Shown piece after piece: positions 16,427 through 24,764 of a stretch of DNA of 64,000 bases (its first letter is position 1; each line of letters begins with the position of its first letter). The stretch lies in the NCBI RefSeq assembly GCF_031020795.1, contig NZ_JAVHJP010000004.1:378073-442072 (forward strand). Direction: 5' to 3'. This DNA is from Hydrogenophaga pseudoflava. GTDB lineage: Bacteria; Pseudomonadota; Gammaproteobacteria; Burkholderiales; Burkholderiaceae_C. Made by a program: the position numbers and the translations under genes. The notes beneath the pieces are model-generated. The model worked only from the letters and a program-made list of their open reading frames with translations, made no database searches and was not told the origin of the DNA.

Positions 16427-16903
16427 TCAGGGCTTCTTTGTGGCCGCCGAGTTCACGAACTTGCGCACCAGGCCGTCCATGGCCACCAGGTAGCCGTCCA
16501 CGCCAAAGCCGACCACGATGCCGGCGGCCGCGGGCGAGACCCATGAGTGGTGGCGGAAGGCCTCGCGCGCATGCACGTTGGAGATGTGGCACTCGATGAC
16601 CGGCATCGGCTCCACGCCCTTGATGGCGTCGTGCAGGGCGATGGAGGTGTGGGTGAGGGCGCCGGGGTTGATGACCACGCCCAGCACCTCGCCGGCCTTG
16701 TACAGCCGGCCGTACTCGTGGATCTTGTCCAGCAGAGCACCTTCCCAGTTGCTCTGGAAGCACTCCACCTCGTAGCCGGTCTTCTCGCCATGGGCCTTGC
16801 AGAAGGCCTCCACATCGGCCAGCGTGGTGTAGCCGTACTGAGCGGGCTCGCGCGTGCCCAGCAGGTTGAGGTTGGGACCGTTGAGGATGAGGATCTTTTT
16901 CAT
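16427..16903 (-). CDS. aroQ: Type II 3-dehydroquinase
   Basis: A 158-residue enzyme converting 3-dehydroquinate to 3-dehydroshikimate. All family landmarks are present: [12 protein letters not shown], Arg18, Tyr23, QSNWEG, Asn79, THTS with His85, His106 (ECHISN), Arg113 and Arg117. The ATG at 16903 precedes the first strand; a longer frame to 16966 is unlikely. It follows the TRAP binding protein by 66 bases, so in this setting it is probably catabolic (quinate/shikimate type uptake and breakdown), though it could also serve aromatic amino-acid synthesis. Confidence 0.93.
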   Translation of the reverse strand: MKKILILNGPNLNLLGTREPAQYGYTTLADVEAFCKAHGEKTGYEVECFQSNWEGALLDKIHEYGRLYKAGEVLGVVINPGALTHTSIALHDAIKGVEPMPVIECHISNVHAREAFRHHSWVSPAAAGIVVGFGVDGYLVAMDGLVRKFVNSAATKKP

Positions 16904-16969
16904 GGCGGAGAGTGCGGGTGGTCGTGTCCGGTGAGCATAAACCGGGCGCTGGAGCGCCCGGTTCATGCA

Positions 16970-17968
16970 TCACTTCCTGGCTTTTGCGAGCTCGGCGAGC
17001 AGATCCGACACCGTGGCCTCGCCGACGGCACCGGCGTGCTTGGTGATCACCGGCTTCATCTTCTCGACCAGCTTGACCTGCTCGCCGGGGGCCAGTTCGG
17101 AGACGGTCATGCCGGCTTTCTTCAGGTTCTCCAGTGTGCTGGCCACCGAGGCGCGCGCCTGCTGGCGCTGGAACCTGGCGGACTCGGCCACGGCGTCGCC
17201 GATGATCTTCTTCTCGTCGGCCGACAGGGTGTCCCAGAACTTCTTGCTGATCACCACCGACTGCGGGTTGTACTGGTGGTTGGTCAGGGTCATGTGCTTC
17301 TGCACCTCATATAGCTTGGCACCGTAGATGGTGGCAACCGGGTTCTCCTGGCCGTCCACGGCCTTCTGCTCCAGCGCGGCGTACACCTCGGGCCACGGCA
17401 GGGGCGTGGGGTTGGCGTCCAGCGCCTTGACCCAGTCCACGTTGATCGGGTTGGGGATCACGCGCAGCTTCAGGCCGGCAATGTCCTCCACCTTGGTGAT
17501 GGGGCGCTTGCTGTTGGTGATGTTGCGGAAGCCCAGCTCGTAGTAGCCCAGGCCGACCAGACCCTTCTCTTCCAGCTTGGCGTGCATCTTCTGGCCGAAG
17601 GGGCCGTCCACCACGGCGTCGGCTTCCTTGCCGTTGGCGAACATGAAGGGCAGGTCGTACGCCGCGAATTCCTTGACCTGGCTGGCGAAGATGCCCGAGT
17701 TCATCGAGGCCATCTCCAGCGTGCCGCCCTGGAGGGCCGAGACGTTGGCCTGGTCGCTGCCCAGCTGGCCGCCGGGGAACACGTTGACCTTGATCTTGCC
17801 GCCCGACTTGGCCGCGACGATCTCGGCGAACTTCTCCATGCCCTGGACGATGGGGTGGCCCGCGGCGTTCTGGTTGGCGAACTTGATGACCTTGTCCTGG
17901 GCGGCGGCGATGCCGACGGTGGCCAGGGCAGCGGTGGCGACGAGGGTCTTGATGAACAGACGTTTCAT
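16970..17968 (-). CDS. dctP: TRAP transporter solute-binding protein, DctP family
   Basis: A 332-residue periplasmic protein with signal peptide (about 1-23, ATVGIAAAQ). The DctP core contains GYYELGFRNITNSKRP and GLKLRVIPNP with the carboxylate-binding arginine. It is clearly related to the protein at 1110-2114. It captures an organic acid for DctQM, whose genes lie just upstream (18064-19902). A GGAGACAAACC ribosome site precedes the ATG at 17968. The order Q-M-P followed by aroQ and aroE-like genes suggests a ring carboxylate such as quinate or shikimate as ligand. Confidence 0.93.
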   Translation of the reverse strand: MKRLFIKTLVATAALATVGIAAAQDKVIKFANQNAAGHPIVQGMEKFAEIVAAKSGGKIKVNVFPGGQLGSDQANVSALQGGTLEMASMNSGIFASQVKEFAAYDLPFMFANGKEADAVVDGPFGQKMHAKLEEKGLVGLGYYELGFRNITNSKRPITKVEDIAGLKLRVIPNPINVDWVKALDANPTPLPWPEVYAALEQKAVDGQENPVATIYGAKLYEVQKHMTLTNHQYNPQSVVISKKFWDTLSADEKKIIGDAVAESARFQRQQARASVASTLENLKKAGMTVSELAPGEQVKLVEKMKPVITKHAGAVGEATVSDLLAELAKARK

Positions 17969-18063
17969 GGTTTGTCTCCAGCGATCAGGGATGGGACGCA
18001 GATGAAAAAATCCCCTTGCCTTGGCGTGCCCGTTCCGGGCAAGGGTGTGGAAAACAGAAACGG

Positions 18064-19344
18064 TCAGCCGTAGAACCAGCCCAGCGGCACCAGCACGATC
18101 TGGGGGAACAGCACCATCAGGAACATCAGCGCGAACTGGGCGATCATGAAGGGCCAGACGCCGCGGGTCACGTCGTCCATGCTGATCTTGCCGACGCCGG
18201 CCACCGTGTTGAGCACCGTGCCCACGGGCGGGGTGATCAGGCCGATGGCGTTGTTCATCACGAACAGCACGCCGAAGTAGACCGGGTCGATGCCGGCGGC
18301 TTTGACGATGGGCATCAGCACCGGCGTGAGGATGAGGATGGTGGGCGTCATGTCCATGGCCGTGCCCACGATGATCACCAGGACCATGATCGCGAACATC
18401 AGCAGGGTGGGGCTGTCCAGCAGCGGCTGCAGCAGGGTCACCAGCTGGGCCGGCAGCTGGGCCACGGTGATCAGCCAGGCCGAGACCATGGCGGCGGCCA
18501 CCAGGAACATGATGACGGCGGTGGTCTTGGCGGCGGCCAGGAACAGGCCGTAGAGCTGGCCGACCTTGAGTTCGCGGTAGACCACCAGCGAGATGAACAG
18601 CGCATAGACGGCGGCGACCACGGCGGCCTCGGTGGGTGTGAACACGCCGAACTTCAGGCCCACCACCACGATGACCGGCAGGCCCAGCGCCCAGAGTGCG
18701 TCGCGCAGTGCATGGAAGACTTCGGCGCGGGTCTTGCGGGCTGGCGGCTGGACGTTCTCCTTGCGCGCCACCCACCACCAGGTGAAGCACAGCGCCACAC
18801 CCAGCAGCACCCCCGGCACGATGCCGGCCATGAACAGCTTGGAGATGGACACGTTCGCTGCCACGCCGAAGATCACGAAACCGATGGAGGGCGGGATGAT
18901 GGGCGCGATGATGGACGCGGCCGAGAGCAGTCCGGCCGAGCGCGCCTTGTCGTGGCCGGCGGTGTGCATCATGGGCAGCAGCAGGGCGGCCAGCGCCGCG
19001 GCGTCGGCCACGGCCGAGCCGGAGAGCGAGGCCATGATCACCGCGGCCATGATGGCCACATAGCCCAGGCCGCCGCGCACATGGCCGACCAGCGACATGG
19101 CGAAGGCCACGATGCGCTTGGACAGGCCGCCGGCGTTCATGATCTCGCCGGCCAGCATGAAGAAGGGCACGGCGAGCAGCGGGAAGCTGTTGGAACCTTC
19201 GATCAGGTTCTGCGCCAGGATCTGCGCGTCGAACATGTTCAGGTGCCACATCAGGGCAGCGCCGCACAGCAGCAGCGAGAACGAGATGGGCACGCCGATC
19301 ATCATGGCGGCGATGAGCGAGCCCAGGAAGATGGCAATCGTCAT
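18064..19344 (-). CDS. dctM: TRAP transporter large permease, DctM family
   Basis: A 426-residue integral membrane protein with about a dozen hydrophobic helices and the DctM landmarks FFMLAGEIMNAGGLSKRI, GSAVADAAALAALLLPMM and PPSIGFVIFG. It is the sodium-driven membrane domain that works with DctQ and DctP. It starts 24 bases after dctQ and is followed by dctP after 95 bases. The product is full length for the family. Confidence 0.95.
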   Translation of the reverse strand: MTIAIFLGSLIAAMMIGVPISFSLLLCGAALMWHLNMFDAQILAQNLIEGSNSFPLLAVPFFMLAGEIMNAGGLSKRIVAFAMSLVGHVRGGLGYVAIMAAVIMASLSGSAVADAAALAALLLPMMHTAGHDKARSAGLLSAASIIAPIIPPSIGFVIFGVAANVSISKLFMAGIVPGVLLGVALCFTWWWVARKENVQPPARKTRAEVFHALRDALWALGLPVIVVVGLKFGVFTPTEAAVVAAVYALFISLVVYRELKVGQLYGLFLAAAKTTAVIMFLVAAAMVSAWLITVAQLPAQLVTLLQPLLDSPTLLMFAIMVLVIIVGTAMDMTPTILILTPVLMPIVKAAGIDPVYFGVLFVMNNAIGLITPPVGTVLNTVAGVGKISMDDVTRGVWPFMIAQFALMFLMVLFPQIVLVPLGWFYG

Positions 19345-19368
19345 GTGAATGTCTCCGTGGGGCTCGGG

Positions 19369-19902
19369 TCAGGGGTGCGGGTCGCCGTGCGGCATGTCGT
19401 CGGACTCGCGGATGCCGATCAGCTCGCTGTCGTGCATCTGGCCGGTGAACAGGCGCACCAGGTTCAGCAGCAGGACCGGGGCGGCGAGCACGGCGAACAC
19501 CACGCCGCTGGCGTAGAAGTAGCCCATGGAGGTTTCCATGACGGCGCTGGTGGAGTCCCAGTTGATCCTGGTCTGCTCCAGCGCACCCTTGAAGACCAGC
19601 CAGCAGATGAACAGCATCAGCAGCAGCGACAGGCCCAGACAGACCTTCTGGCCGGCCACCGGCAGCCGCGCGATCAGCGAGTCGGTGCCCAGGTGGCCGC
19701 GCTCGTTGATGGCGACCACGGCGCCCAGGAAGGTCATCCACACGAACAGCCAGCGCGAAAGCTCTTCGGAGAGGGTGATGCCGGAATTGAAGCCGTAGCG
19801 CATGACCACGTTGCCGAACACCATGACCACCATCGCCGCGAGCGACAGGACCATGAGCACGGCCAGCAGCCGGCAATAGCCGTTGATGATTTTCTGGACC
19901 AA
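19369..19902 (-). CDS. dctQ: TRAP transporter small permease, DctQ family
   Basis: About 177 residues with four membrane helices (from LLAVLMVLSLAAMVVMVFG) and the family stretch ELSRWLFVWMTFLGAVVAINERGHLG. A TTG at 19902 (LVQKIINGYC) is proposed as start because it has a GGAGAC ribosome site at the right distance and fits the family N-terminus. The only upstream ATG (19983) would add 27 residues across the operator at 19924-19940. It pairs with DctM. The gene is first of the transport operon, downstream of tetR. Confidence 0.88.
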   Translation of the reverse strand: MVQKIINGYCRLLAVLMVLSLAAMVVMVFGNVVMRYGFNSGITLSEELSRWLFVWMTFLGAVVAINERGHLGTDSLIARLPVAGQKVCLGLSLLLMLFICWLVFKGALEQTRINWDSTSAVMETSMGYFYASGVVFAVLAAPVLLLNLVRLFTGQMHDSELIGIRESDDMPHGDPHP

Positions 19903-19923
19903 GGGTGTCTCCGAATCGTTGGA

Positions 19924-19940
19924 GTTCGTAATGTACGAAC
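19924..19940. promoter_or_regulatory. Palindromic operator, probably for TetR
   Basis: GTTCGTA-ATG-TACGAAC is a perfect 7-3-7 inverted repeat in the gap between tetR and dctQ, about 22 bases before the proposed dctQ start. Its size fits a TetR dimer site. The neighbouring TetR protein is the obvious candidate ligand-responsive repressor of the TRAP operon (inference). Confidence 0.55.
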
Positions 19941-19993
19941 TGGTTAGTTTTTCAGATATCAGGGATTTCCCTAGCTCCCCCACCGCAAGGGGG

Positions 19994-20677
19994 TTACTTT
20001 TTGACGAAGCGCACCACCATGTCGACGATGGACGCGCGGCGGTGCGTGGCGATCGTGGGCGAGGCGTAGTCGCGCTTGAAGATCAGCCCGAAGGTGTGGC
20101 GGTTGGAGACGTTGAAGAACGACAGCGCCGAGATCGAGGCGTGGATGTCCACCGGGTCCAGGCCGGGGCGGAAGATGCCCTGCTCGACGCCGCGGGCGTA
20201 GAGCTTCTCGATGGCCGAGATGGCCTTGAGGTTGAGCGCCTGGATGCTCTTGCTCTGGGCCAGGAACTGGCCGCGGTTGATGTTTTCCGACATGACCATG
20301 CGGATGTAGGGCTCGTTGCCCGCATGGTGGTCGAAGGTGAACTCGACCAGGCGGCGCAACGCGGCCTCGGGGTCCAGGTCGTCCAGCCTGAGCTCGGATT
20401 CGGTGGTGCGCACCCGCCGGTAGGCTTCTTCCAGCGCGGCCAGGTACAGGCCTTCCTTGCTCTGGAAGTAGTAATAGATCATGCGCTTGGAGGTGTGCGT
20501 CTCGTTGGCGATCTCGTCGATGCGCGCGCCCGCCAGCCCCTTCTCGGCGAACTCCTTCATGGCCACCTCGAGGATGTTGGCCATGGTGCGTTCGGGGTCG
20601 TTGGTGCGGCTGGGGGCCTTGGCCGTGTGCGCCGTGCCTCGAACCGCTTGTCTCCGGGAATGTACTGGTTCGTCCAT
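19994..20677 (-). CDS. TetR-family transcriptional regulator
   Basis: A 227-residue regulator. The TetR HTH is at about residues 30-75 (ANILEVAMKEFAEKGLAGAR, ETHTSKRMIYYYFQSKEGLY) and a helical ligand domain follows. It is preceded by a 25-30 residue basic leader. The ATG at 20677 is preferred over 20731, which would begin inside the gap to aroE. It lies in front of dctQMP on the same strand, and a 17-bp palindrome follows its gene, so it probably represses the transport operon until an inducer appears. Confidence 0.9.
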   Translation of the reverse strand: MDEPVHSRRQAVRGTAHTAKAPSRTNDPERTMANILEVAMKEFAEKGLAGARIDEIANETHTSKRMIYYYFQSKEGLYLAALEEAYRRVRTTESELRLDDLDPEAALRRLVEFTFDHHAGNEPYIRMVMSENINRGQFLAQSKSIQALNLKAISAIEKLYARGVEQGIFRPGLDPVDIHASISALSFFNVSNRHTFGLIFKRDYASPTIATHRRASIVDMVVRFVKK

Positions 20678-20756
20678 TCCCGCAGTATAGGCCGCACCGG
20701 ACCTGGTCGGCCTTCCGGTGCCGCTCGTCAAGAGGAGGTGGGGCGGCGCGCATGGC

Positions 20757-21578
20757 TCACGTCAAGGGAACCGTGAGCCGTTCGATCACCGGCCCGGTTT
20801 CCGGGCGCACCCCGCGCCACCAGGCGAAGGCCTCGGCGGCCTGCTCCACCAGCATGCCCACGCCGTCGGCGAGACGGTCCACGCCGGTCTGCCGGGCCAG
20901 ACGGAGAAAGGGGGTGAGGCCCTTGCCATAGGCCAGTTCGTAAGCCAGGGCTCCGGGCTCGAACACCGAGGCGGGCACGGGCGGCAGTTCGCCGCGCAGG
21001 CTGGCCGAGGTGGCGTTGAACACGATGTCGAAACGCCGGCCCTCCAGATCGGCATAGCCGCAGGCGCTGACCGGGCCGTGGGCGGCGGCCTCTTTCGCCA
21101 GCGCTTCGGCTTTCTCTAGTGTGCGGTTGGCAATCACCAGCGTGGCCGGCTGCTGTTCCAGAAAGGGCAGCAGCGCGCCGCGGGCCGCGCCGCCCGCACC
21201 CAGCACCAGCACGCGCGTTCCTTTCAGCGGACAGCCCAGGTTGTGCACGACGTCGCGCGTGAGACCCACGCCATCGAAGTTCTCGGCGATCACGCGCCCG
21301 TCTTCGAACTTGAGCGCGTTCACCGCGCCGGCCATCTGCGCGCGCGGCGAGCGCTCGGTGGCGTAGGCAAAGGCCTCGAGCTTGAACGGCGCGGTGACGT
21401 TCATGCCCCGTCCGCCGGCCGCGCGGAACGCGTCCACATCGGCCGCGAACTGGCCGATGCGGCCTTCGATGGCGGTGTAGACCAGGTCCTGCTGCGTCAC
21501 CTCGGCGAACAGGCCGTGGATCAGCGGCGACTTGGTGTGGCCGATGGGGTTGCCGATGACGGCGTAGCGGTCGGTCAT
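20757..21578 (-). CDS. aroE: Shikimate dehydrogenase
   Basis: A 273-residue AroE with classical features: substrate loop GNPIGHTKSP (Thr15, Ser17), NVTAPFK with Lys66, ENFDGVGL with Asp102, VLGAGGAARGAL and the NRT NADP loop, and the ending YELAYGKGLTPFL with GMLVEQAAEAFAWWRG. It reduces 3-dehydroshikimate with NADPH, or oxidises shikimate in the reverse sense. It starts with a GGAGATCCC site and follows the CaiB-like gene by 9 bases, an unusual setting for a housekeeping aroE. A catabolic copy is therefore possible, but it is the most canonical of the three in this window. Confidence 0.92.
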   Translation of the reverse strand: MTDRYAVIGNPIGHTKSPLIHGLFAEVTQQDLVYTAIEGRIGQFAADVDAFRAAGGRGMNVTAPFKLEAFAYATERSPRAQMAGAVNALKFEDGRVIAENFDGVGLTRDVVHNLGCPLKGTRVLVLGAGGAARGALLPFLEQQPATLVIANRTLEKAEALAKEAAAHGPVSACGYADLEGRRFDIVFNATSASLRGELPPVPASVFEPGALAYELAYGKGLTPFLRLARQTGVDRLADGVGMLVEQAAEAFAWWRGVRPETGPVIERLTVPLT

Positions 21579-21587
21579 GGGATCTCC

Positions 21588-22814
21588 TTACTTCGAGAAC
21601 AGCACGCCGTCGGCCTGCAGCGTGGCGATGTCGGCGGCGCTGTAGCCCAGCGTGGCCGCGACGGCGGCGTTGTGTTCGCCCAGGTCGGGCGCCACGCGCT
21701 GCATGGGCGCGCCGGTGTCGCAGTCGGAGAAGCGGAACGGCAGGTTGGGCAGGCGCAGCGTGCCGTAGCGCGGGTGCTGCTGCTCCAGCACCATGCCGCG
21801 GGCCCGGATCTGCGGGTCGTTCAGCACCTCGTCGATGCGCTGCACCTTGGCGCAGGGCACGTCCACGGCGTCCAGCAGCGCCAGCACCTCGGCCACGGTG
21901 CGCGCCGCGACCCAAGGTCTGACCACCGCCAGGATGGCTTCGCGCGCCGCGTTGCGCCCGGCAGCGTCGTGGTAGCGGGTGTCGGCGGCGAAACCGGCGG
22001 GCCCGCCGTGCTGCTCGACCTGGGCGGCGAAACGCTTCCAGGCGTCGTCCACCTGTGCGGCCAGCACCAGGTCACCGTCCTGCGCGCGGAACACGCCATA
22101 CAGGGTCGAAGTCGGCATGTCGTGCCCGGTCTGCTGCGGCAGCACGGTGCCGCCCGAGAGCGTGTAGCACTGCACCGCGTACTCGTGCATGGAGACCAGG
22201 GTGTCGTACAGCGCCATGTCGATGTGCTGGCCCTTGCCGCTGGTGACGCGGCCGAGCAGGGCGGCGTTGATGGCCGCGACGGCGTGGATGCCGGTGTACA
22301 TGTCGCCCAGCGAGATGCGCAGCAGCGGCGGTGCTTCCCCGGGTGTGCCCACCATCTGCATGATGCCGCTCTTGGCCTCGGCGATCAGGCCGAAGCCGGC
22401 GCGGTGCGAATCCGGGCCGGTGTGGCCATAGGCCGAGATCGAGCAGTACACCAGCTTCGGGTTGCGGGCCGAGAGTTCGGCGTAGCCCAGGCCCAGCTTG
22501 TCCAGCGCGCCGGGGCGGTAGTTCTCGATGAACACGTCGGCGCTGTCGCAGAGCTTCTGCATGAAGGCCTTGCCGCGCGGGTCCTTCATGTTCACGCTCA
22601 CGCCCTGCTTGCCCATGTTGAGCTGCAGGAAGTAGCCGCTTTGCTGGTCGTCGATGATGTGGGCGTGCTGGCGGCCGGCGTCGCCGCTGCCAGGGCGTTC
22701 GACCTTGATGACTTCGGCACCCAGCGCAGCCAGGCAGCGGCCCACGTAGGGGCCGGCCAGGAAGTGGCTGTAGTCGATGACGCGGATGCCGCTGAGGGGA
22801 AGGGCTTGGGTCAT
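21588..22814 (-). CDS. CaiB/BaiF family CoA-transferase
   Basis: A 408-residue type III CoA-transferase. It shows the start LSGIRVIDYSHFLAGPYVGRCLAALGAEVIKVERPG (split here into shorter motifs), the FIENYRPGALDKLGLGY segment, and the SLGDMYTG segment carrying the catalytic aspartate. It moves CoA from one acyl-CoA to another carboxylate, so it would activate the pathway acid without ATP. It lies between maoC and aroE on the minus strand with short spacers. The acid is unknown. Confidence 0.92.
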   Translation of the reverse strand: MTQALPLSGIRVIDYSHFLAGPYVGRCLAALGAEVIKVERPGSGDAGRQHAHIIDDQQSGYFLQLNMGKQGVSVNMKDPRGKAFMQKLCDSADVFIENYRPGALDKLGLGYAELSARNPKLVYCSISAYGHTGPDSHRAGFGLIAEAKSGIMQMVGTPGEAPPLLRISLGDMYTGIHAVAAINAALLGRVTSGKGQHIDMALYDTLVSMHEYAVQCYTLSGGTVLPQQTGHDMPTSTLYGVFRAQDGDLVLAAQVDDAWKRFAAQVEQHGGPAGFAADTRYHDAAGRNAAREAILAVVRPWVAARTVAEVLALLDAVDVPCAKVQRIDEVLNDPQIRARGMVLEQQHPRYGTLRLPNLPFRFSDCDTGAPMQRVAPDLGEHNAAVAATLGYSAADIATLQADGVLFSK

Positions 22815-22832
22815 GGTGGGTTCGCGTTTCGC

Positions 22833-23300
22833 TCAGAAGGCTCCCGGGCGGCGCGGGATCATCAGGCGGTGTTCACCGCGCTGGACCACTTCGCCCTTCT
22901 GGTTGATGAGTTCGGACGGCAGGACCACGATGCCCCAGCCCGGACGGCTCTTGCTGGCGCGCAGGCCGCTGACGCGGAACTTCACGTGCAACACGTCGTT
23001 GACCTTGATCGGCAGCAGGAAGTCCCAGGTCCAGCCCAGCGACATGCCGGGCAGGAAGCGGTATTCGCTCTGCGTCTTCAGGCCGTCGGCGATGGACAGG
23101 CCGAACAGCCCGTGCGCGACGATGCAGCCGAAGTGGCTGGCGTTGGCGTAGGCCTCGTCCACGTGCACCGGCGTGTGGTCGCCGGTGAGGTCGGCGTAGG
23201 CCAGGATGCGTTCCTTGGTGACGGTGTAGCTCGGGCTGGTGCACTCGTCGCCGTCGCGGGCGTCGTCCCAGTACTTTTCGGGTGTGGTGGGTGTGGTCAT
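22833..23300 (-). CDS. MaoC-like hot-dog dehydratase
   Basis: A 155-residue protein with the hydratase-2 motif YADLTGDHTPVHVDEAYA followed by FGCIVAHGLFG. The Asp and His of the first motif are the catalytic pair of R-specific enoyl-CoA hydratases. It would hydrate an enoyl-CoA (or dehydrate a hydroxyacyl-CoA) after CoA activation by the next gene. It is separated from the VOC gene by 3 bases and from the CaiB gene by 18, so the group is co-transcribed. Confidence 0.9.
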   Translation of the reverse strand: MTTPTTPEKYWDDARDGDECTSPSYTVTKERILAYADLTGDHTPVHVDEAYANASHFGCIVAHGLFGLSIADGLKTQSEYRFLPGMSLGWTWDFLLPIKVNDVLHVKFRVSGLRASKSRPGWGIVVLPSELINQKGEVVQRGEHRLMIPRRPGAF

Positions 23301-23303
23301 GGT

Positions 23304-23714
23304 TCAGCCCCGGGGTTGGACGGCCAGTGCCGCGCTGACGCTTCCCGGCGCGGCCTGGATGAGTTCGACCGCCAGACCGTCGGGCAGCTGCAGCCAGTTG
23401 CGGCCTTGCGGCAGCGCCTTGACGCCCCAGGGTTCGGCGGCCTTCAGGGCAGCCTCCAGGTCGTCCACCATCACGCCCAGGTGGGCCAGCCAGCCGGCGT
23501 CGTTGCTCGGGGGCGCTTCAAAACCGGGCGTGGCCATCAGCTGCAGGCCGCCGAGCGTCCAGTACTGGCGCGGGTCGTCGGTCGGGCCGTCGATCTCGCG
23601 CACGTCCATGCCCAGCACCTCGTAGAAGAAGCGGATGTGCCAGTGGATGTCCTTGACGCGCACGGCCACGTGCTCGACGTAGGCTTTGGTGGGGGGTGTG
23701 AAGGGAGTGCTCAT
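23304..23714 (-). CDS. VOC-superfamily (glyoxalase/dioxygenase fold) protein
   Basis: A 136-residue single VOC domain: VEHVAVRVKDIHWHIRFFYEVLG at the start and WLAHLGVMVDDLEAALKAAE in the second half, ending with LPDGLAVELIQA. The metal positions His in VEHVAV, His in LAHLGV and Glu in AVELIQ are present. It could be an epimerase, lyase or dioxygenase acting on a pathway intermediate. The ATG at 23714 starts the shortest sensible protein. Its gene touches maoC. Confidence 0.82.
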   Translation of the reverse strand: MSTPFTPPTKAYVEHVAVRVKDIHWHIRFFYEVLGMDVREIDGPTDDPRQYWTLGGLQLMATPGFEAPPSNDAGWLAHLGVMVDDLEAALKAAEPWGVKALPQGRNWLQLPDGLAVELIQAAPGSVSAALAVQPRG

Positions 23715-23727
23715 GGTGTTCGGTGGT

Positions 23728-24657
23728 TCAGTGGGCCTGCAGGGCGCGTTCCACGCCCTTGATGCAGGCGACCAGGGTGGCGTTGACGGGGGTGGCCACG
23801 CCGCAGCGCTGGCCCCAGCGCACCACGGCGCCGTTGATGAAGTCGATCTCGGTGACCGAGCCTTTCTCCAGGCTCTGCAGCATCGAGGTCTTGAAGTCGT
23901 CGGGCAGCCCGGCACGGGCCTTGAGCCAAGCGTCCCGTGGATCGGTGTAGCTCAGCCGCACGCCGGCTGCTTGTGCCACATCCATGGCCTCACGCACCGC
24001 GGCCACCGCGGTGGCTTCGATTTCCGGGATGCCGTACAGCGGGCCGTAGGTCAGGCGCGTGATGCCGCTGACCGCGCCGGTGGACACGTTGATCAGCAGC
24101 TTGTCCCACATGGTGCCCAGGATGTTGTCGCTGACGGTGGTGGTCAGCCCCGCGGCGTTGAAGGTGGCCGCGATGTGTTGCGCACGCTCGCTGATGCGCC
24201 CGTCCAGTTCCCCGATGAGGGTTTCCTTGCCTTCGGTGCCGCTGATGATCTGGCCCGGCGCCAGCAGCACGCCACCGACGTAGGTCTTGCCGGCCAGCAC
24301 GTGTTCGCGGCCCACGATCTGCGCCAGCACGTCTTCGTGGCCCAGGCCGTTCTGCAGCGAGAGCACGGTGGTCTGCGGTCCGACCAGGGCGGTGGCGGCC
24401 GACATGGCGGCCTCGGTGTGAAAGGACTTGACCAGAACGATCACCAGATCGACCGGACCCAGGCCGGTGGCGCTGGTGGTGGCGGCGGTGCGGACCGTCT
24501 GCTCACCGGCCGGTGTGCGCATCCGCAGCCCCTGGTTGTTGATGGCCTCGACGTGCGCCGCATTGCGGTTGATCAGCACCACGCTGTTGCCGGCCTGCGC
24601 CAACGCGCCGCCGATGGCACAACCCAGGGCTCCTGCGCCCAGCACCGCAATCTTCAC
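23728..24657 (-). CDS. Ketopantoate-reductase-family (PanE/ApbA) oxidoreductase
   Basis: A 309-residue NAD(P)H-dependent reductase with the Rossmann start IAVLGAGALGCAIGGALA and the LVKSFHTEAA and SLQNGLGHEDVL segments of the family. The catalytic lysine (KLLINVS) is present. Its setting, first in a block with VOC, MaoC and CoA-transferase genes, makes a 2-oxo-acid other than ketopantoate likely. A GTG start at 24657 with an AGGAGAC site is proposed; the upstream ATG at 24750 would run across the operator region. It is divergent from the LysR gene at 24765. Confidence 0.87.
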   Translation of the reverse strand: MKIAVLGAGALGCAIGGALAQAGNSVVLINRNAAHVEAINNQGLRMRTPAGEQTVRTAATTSATGLGPVDLVIVLVKSFHTEAAMSAATALVGPQTTVLSLQNGLGHEDVLAQIVGREHVLAGKTYVGGVLLAPGQIISGTEGKETLIGELDGRISERAQHIAATFNAAGLTTTVSDNILGTMWDKLLINVSTGAVSGITRLTYGPLYGIPEIEATAVAAVREAMDVAQAAGVRLSYTDPRDAWLKARAGLPDDFKTSMLQSLEKGSVTEIDFINGAVVRWGQRCGVATPVNATLVACIKGVERALQAH

Positions 24658-24725
24658 AAGCTGTCTCCTGTTGGAACGACTGCGGATTCTGGAGACGCGT
24701 GCCCATGCCGTCCATGGAATGGAGA

Positions 24726-24752
24726 CAATACTAAGTATTGAAATTCTCAATA
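24726..24752. promoter_or_regulatory. Two overlapping palindromes in the LysR/panE-like promoter gap
   Basis: CAATACT-A-AGTATTG (24726-24740) and TATTGA-AATTC-TCAATA (24736-24752) are both perfect inverted repeats and share bases. They sit just before the LysR start codon and upstream of the divergent reductase operon, the usual place of LysR-protein sites. The first contains the T-N11-A pattern common to such sites. Confidence 0.55.
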
Positions 24753-24764
24753 TGGAGCGCCGCC

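Noticed and set aside
16970-19876. A 968-codon open frame on the minus strand
   Set aside because: Only its last 332 codons are a real protein (DctP). The rest is an out-of-frame reading of dctM and dctQ, which have full family motifs in other frames.
18016-19947. A 643-codon plus-strand frame rich in His, Gln and Gly
   Set aside because: It is antisense to dctM and dctQ, has the His/Gln/Arg bias of high-GC shadow frames and no recognisable domain.
19960-19990. Terminator between tetR and dctQ
   Set aside because: A CCCCC/GGGGG stem exists just after the tetR stop, but no T-tract follows it on the minus strand.
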